A stretch of 22,528 bases of DNA from Armatimonadetes bacterium UBA5352 (lineage in GTDB: Bacteria; Armatimonadota; Zipacnadia; Zipacnadales; UBA5352), in assembly GCA_002411015.1 (NCBI GenBank), contig DHPY01000070.1:17491-40018 (forward strand). The letters run 5' to 3'. Each line of letters begins with the position of its first letter. Position 1 is the stretch's first letter. Position numbers and translations under genes: made by a program. The notes below the pieces were generated by a model. It was given only the letters and a program-made list of their open reading frames with translations. It searched no databases and had not been told where the DNA came from. Shown here one piece after another: positions 22,382 through 22,528 of this stretch.

Positions 22382-22491
22382 GGGGCTTGAGGCAATGTGC
22401 GCAGTGTGAGGGACGCGATGACCCTCATCGTAGCACGGGCGTCGCGCCCATGCGCCGTTCTGGAGCGGCGGACCTACGCGTCCCCCCGCTC

Positions 22492-22523
22492 GTCAGCCGT
22501 TTGCCTGACGACAAACGGCTGAC
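22492..22523. repeat. Perfect 12-bp inverted repeat at the window edge
   Basis: GTCAGCCGTTTG at 22492-22503 is the reverse complement of CAAACGGCTGAC at 22512-22523, with an 8-base loop. The AAACGGCTG core matches the decamer array at 13171-13220. Confidence 0.7.
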
Positions 22524-22528
22524 GACAA

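Larger units (their letters stand above)
22076..22528. other. Repeat-rich intergenic region upstream of the amidohydrolase gene
   Basis: No convincing gene is seen in 453 bases. It contains a type B palindrome, a 7-base tandem repeat, a copy of a 15-mer also found at 20293-20307, and a perfect inverted repeat at the window edge. No clear promoter was found for the amidohydrolase gene. Confidence 0.6.

Overview
This is a GC-rich, gene-dense bacterial chromosome segment, probably from Armatimonadota or a related deep-branching, often uncultured lineage. The taxonomic guess rests mainly on the pseudopilin at 4530-5162. Its FTLIELLVVVAIIAILAAL start, followed by FPVFARARAKARETQCLSN and an FGDGH motif near the C-terminus, is a type these bacteria carry in many copies. 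Supporting signs are the several secreted repeat-domain proteins, the sugar-type oxidoreductases and the short dispersed palindromes between genes. No phage, transposon, CRISPR, tRNA or rRNA was found.

Layout. (1) 1-597, minus: an SGNH/GDSL hydrolase with a prepilin-like N-terminus, cut by the window edge and apparently frameshifted near 198-207. (2) 767-2290, plus: a Ycf46-type AAA+ ATPase. (3) 2394-5842, minus: an apparent operon rnhB - pseudopilin - metallo-beta-lactamase-fold hydrolase - DegT-family aminotransferase, with a recognisable promoter at 5878-5907. (4) 5974-10952, minus: the conserved translation/secretion operon ffh - rpsP - KH protein - ylqD - rimM - trmD - rplS - lepB, with a good sigma70-type promoter at 11076-11105 and a strong hairpin at 5905-5938 at its end. 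(5) 11261-19089: a region of secreted or envelope proteins (PKD lipoprotein, helical exported protein, discoidin-like protein, flavodoxin-like protein, 902-aa transglutaminase-like protein) interrupted by a Gfo/Idh/MocA oxidoreductase. (6) 19176-22075, minus: a second Gfo/Idh/MocA oxidoreductase, a 234-aa unknown protein and an amidohydrolase. (7) 22076-22528: non-coding, rich in short repeats.

How it fits together. Block 4 is housekeeping: SRP targeting (ffh), leader peptide removal (lepB), ribosomal proteins S16 and L19, 30S maturation (rimM) and tRNA m1G37 methylation (trmD). Its order is close to that of Bacillus, including ylqD between the KH gene and rimM. Several of its genes start with TTG or GTG. 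The accessory blocks suggest a bacterium that exports many surface proteins and metabolises varied sugars.

The least explained structure is intergenic. Two families of short perfect palindromes cluster between genes, and hairpins repeatedly overlap or abut stop codons. There is also a five-copy decamer array in a gene leader. I do not see a clear new defence or biosynthetic system. The best candidates for something undescribed are the secreted transglutaminase-like protein, the SGNH hydrolase with a pilin-type anchor, and the palindromic repeat system.
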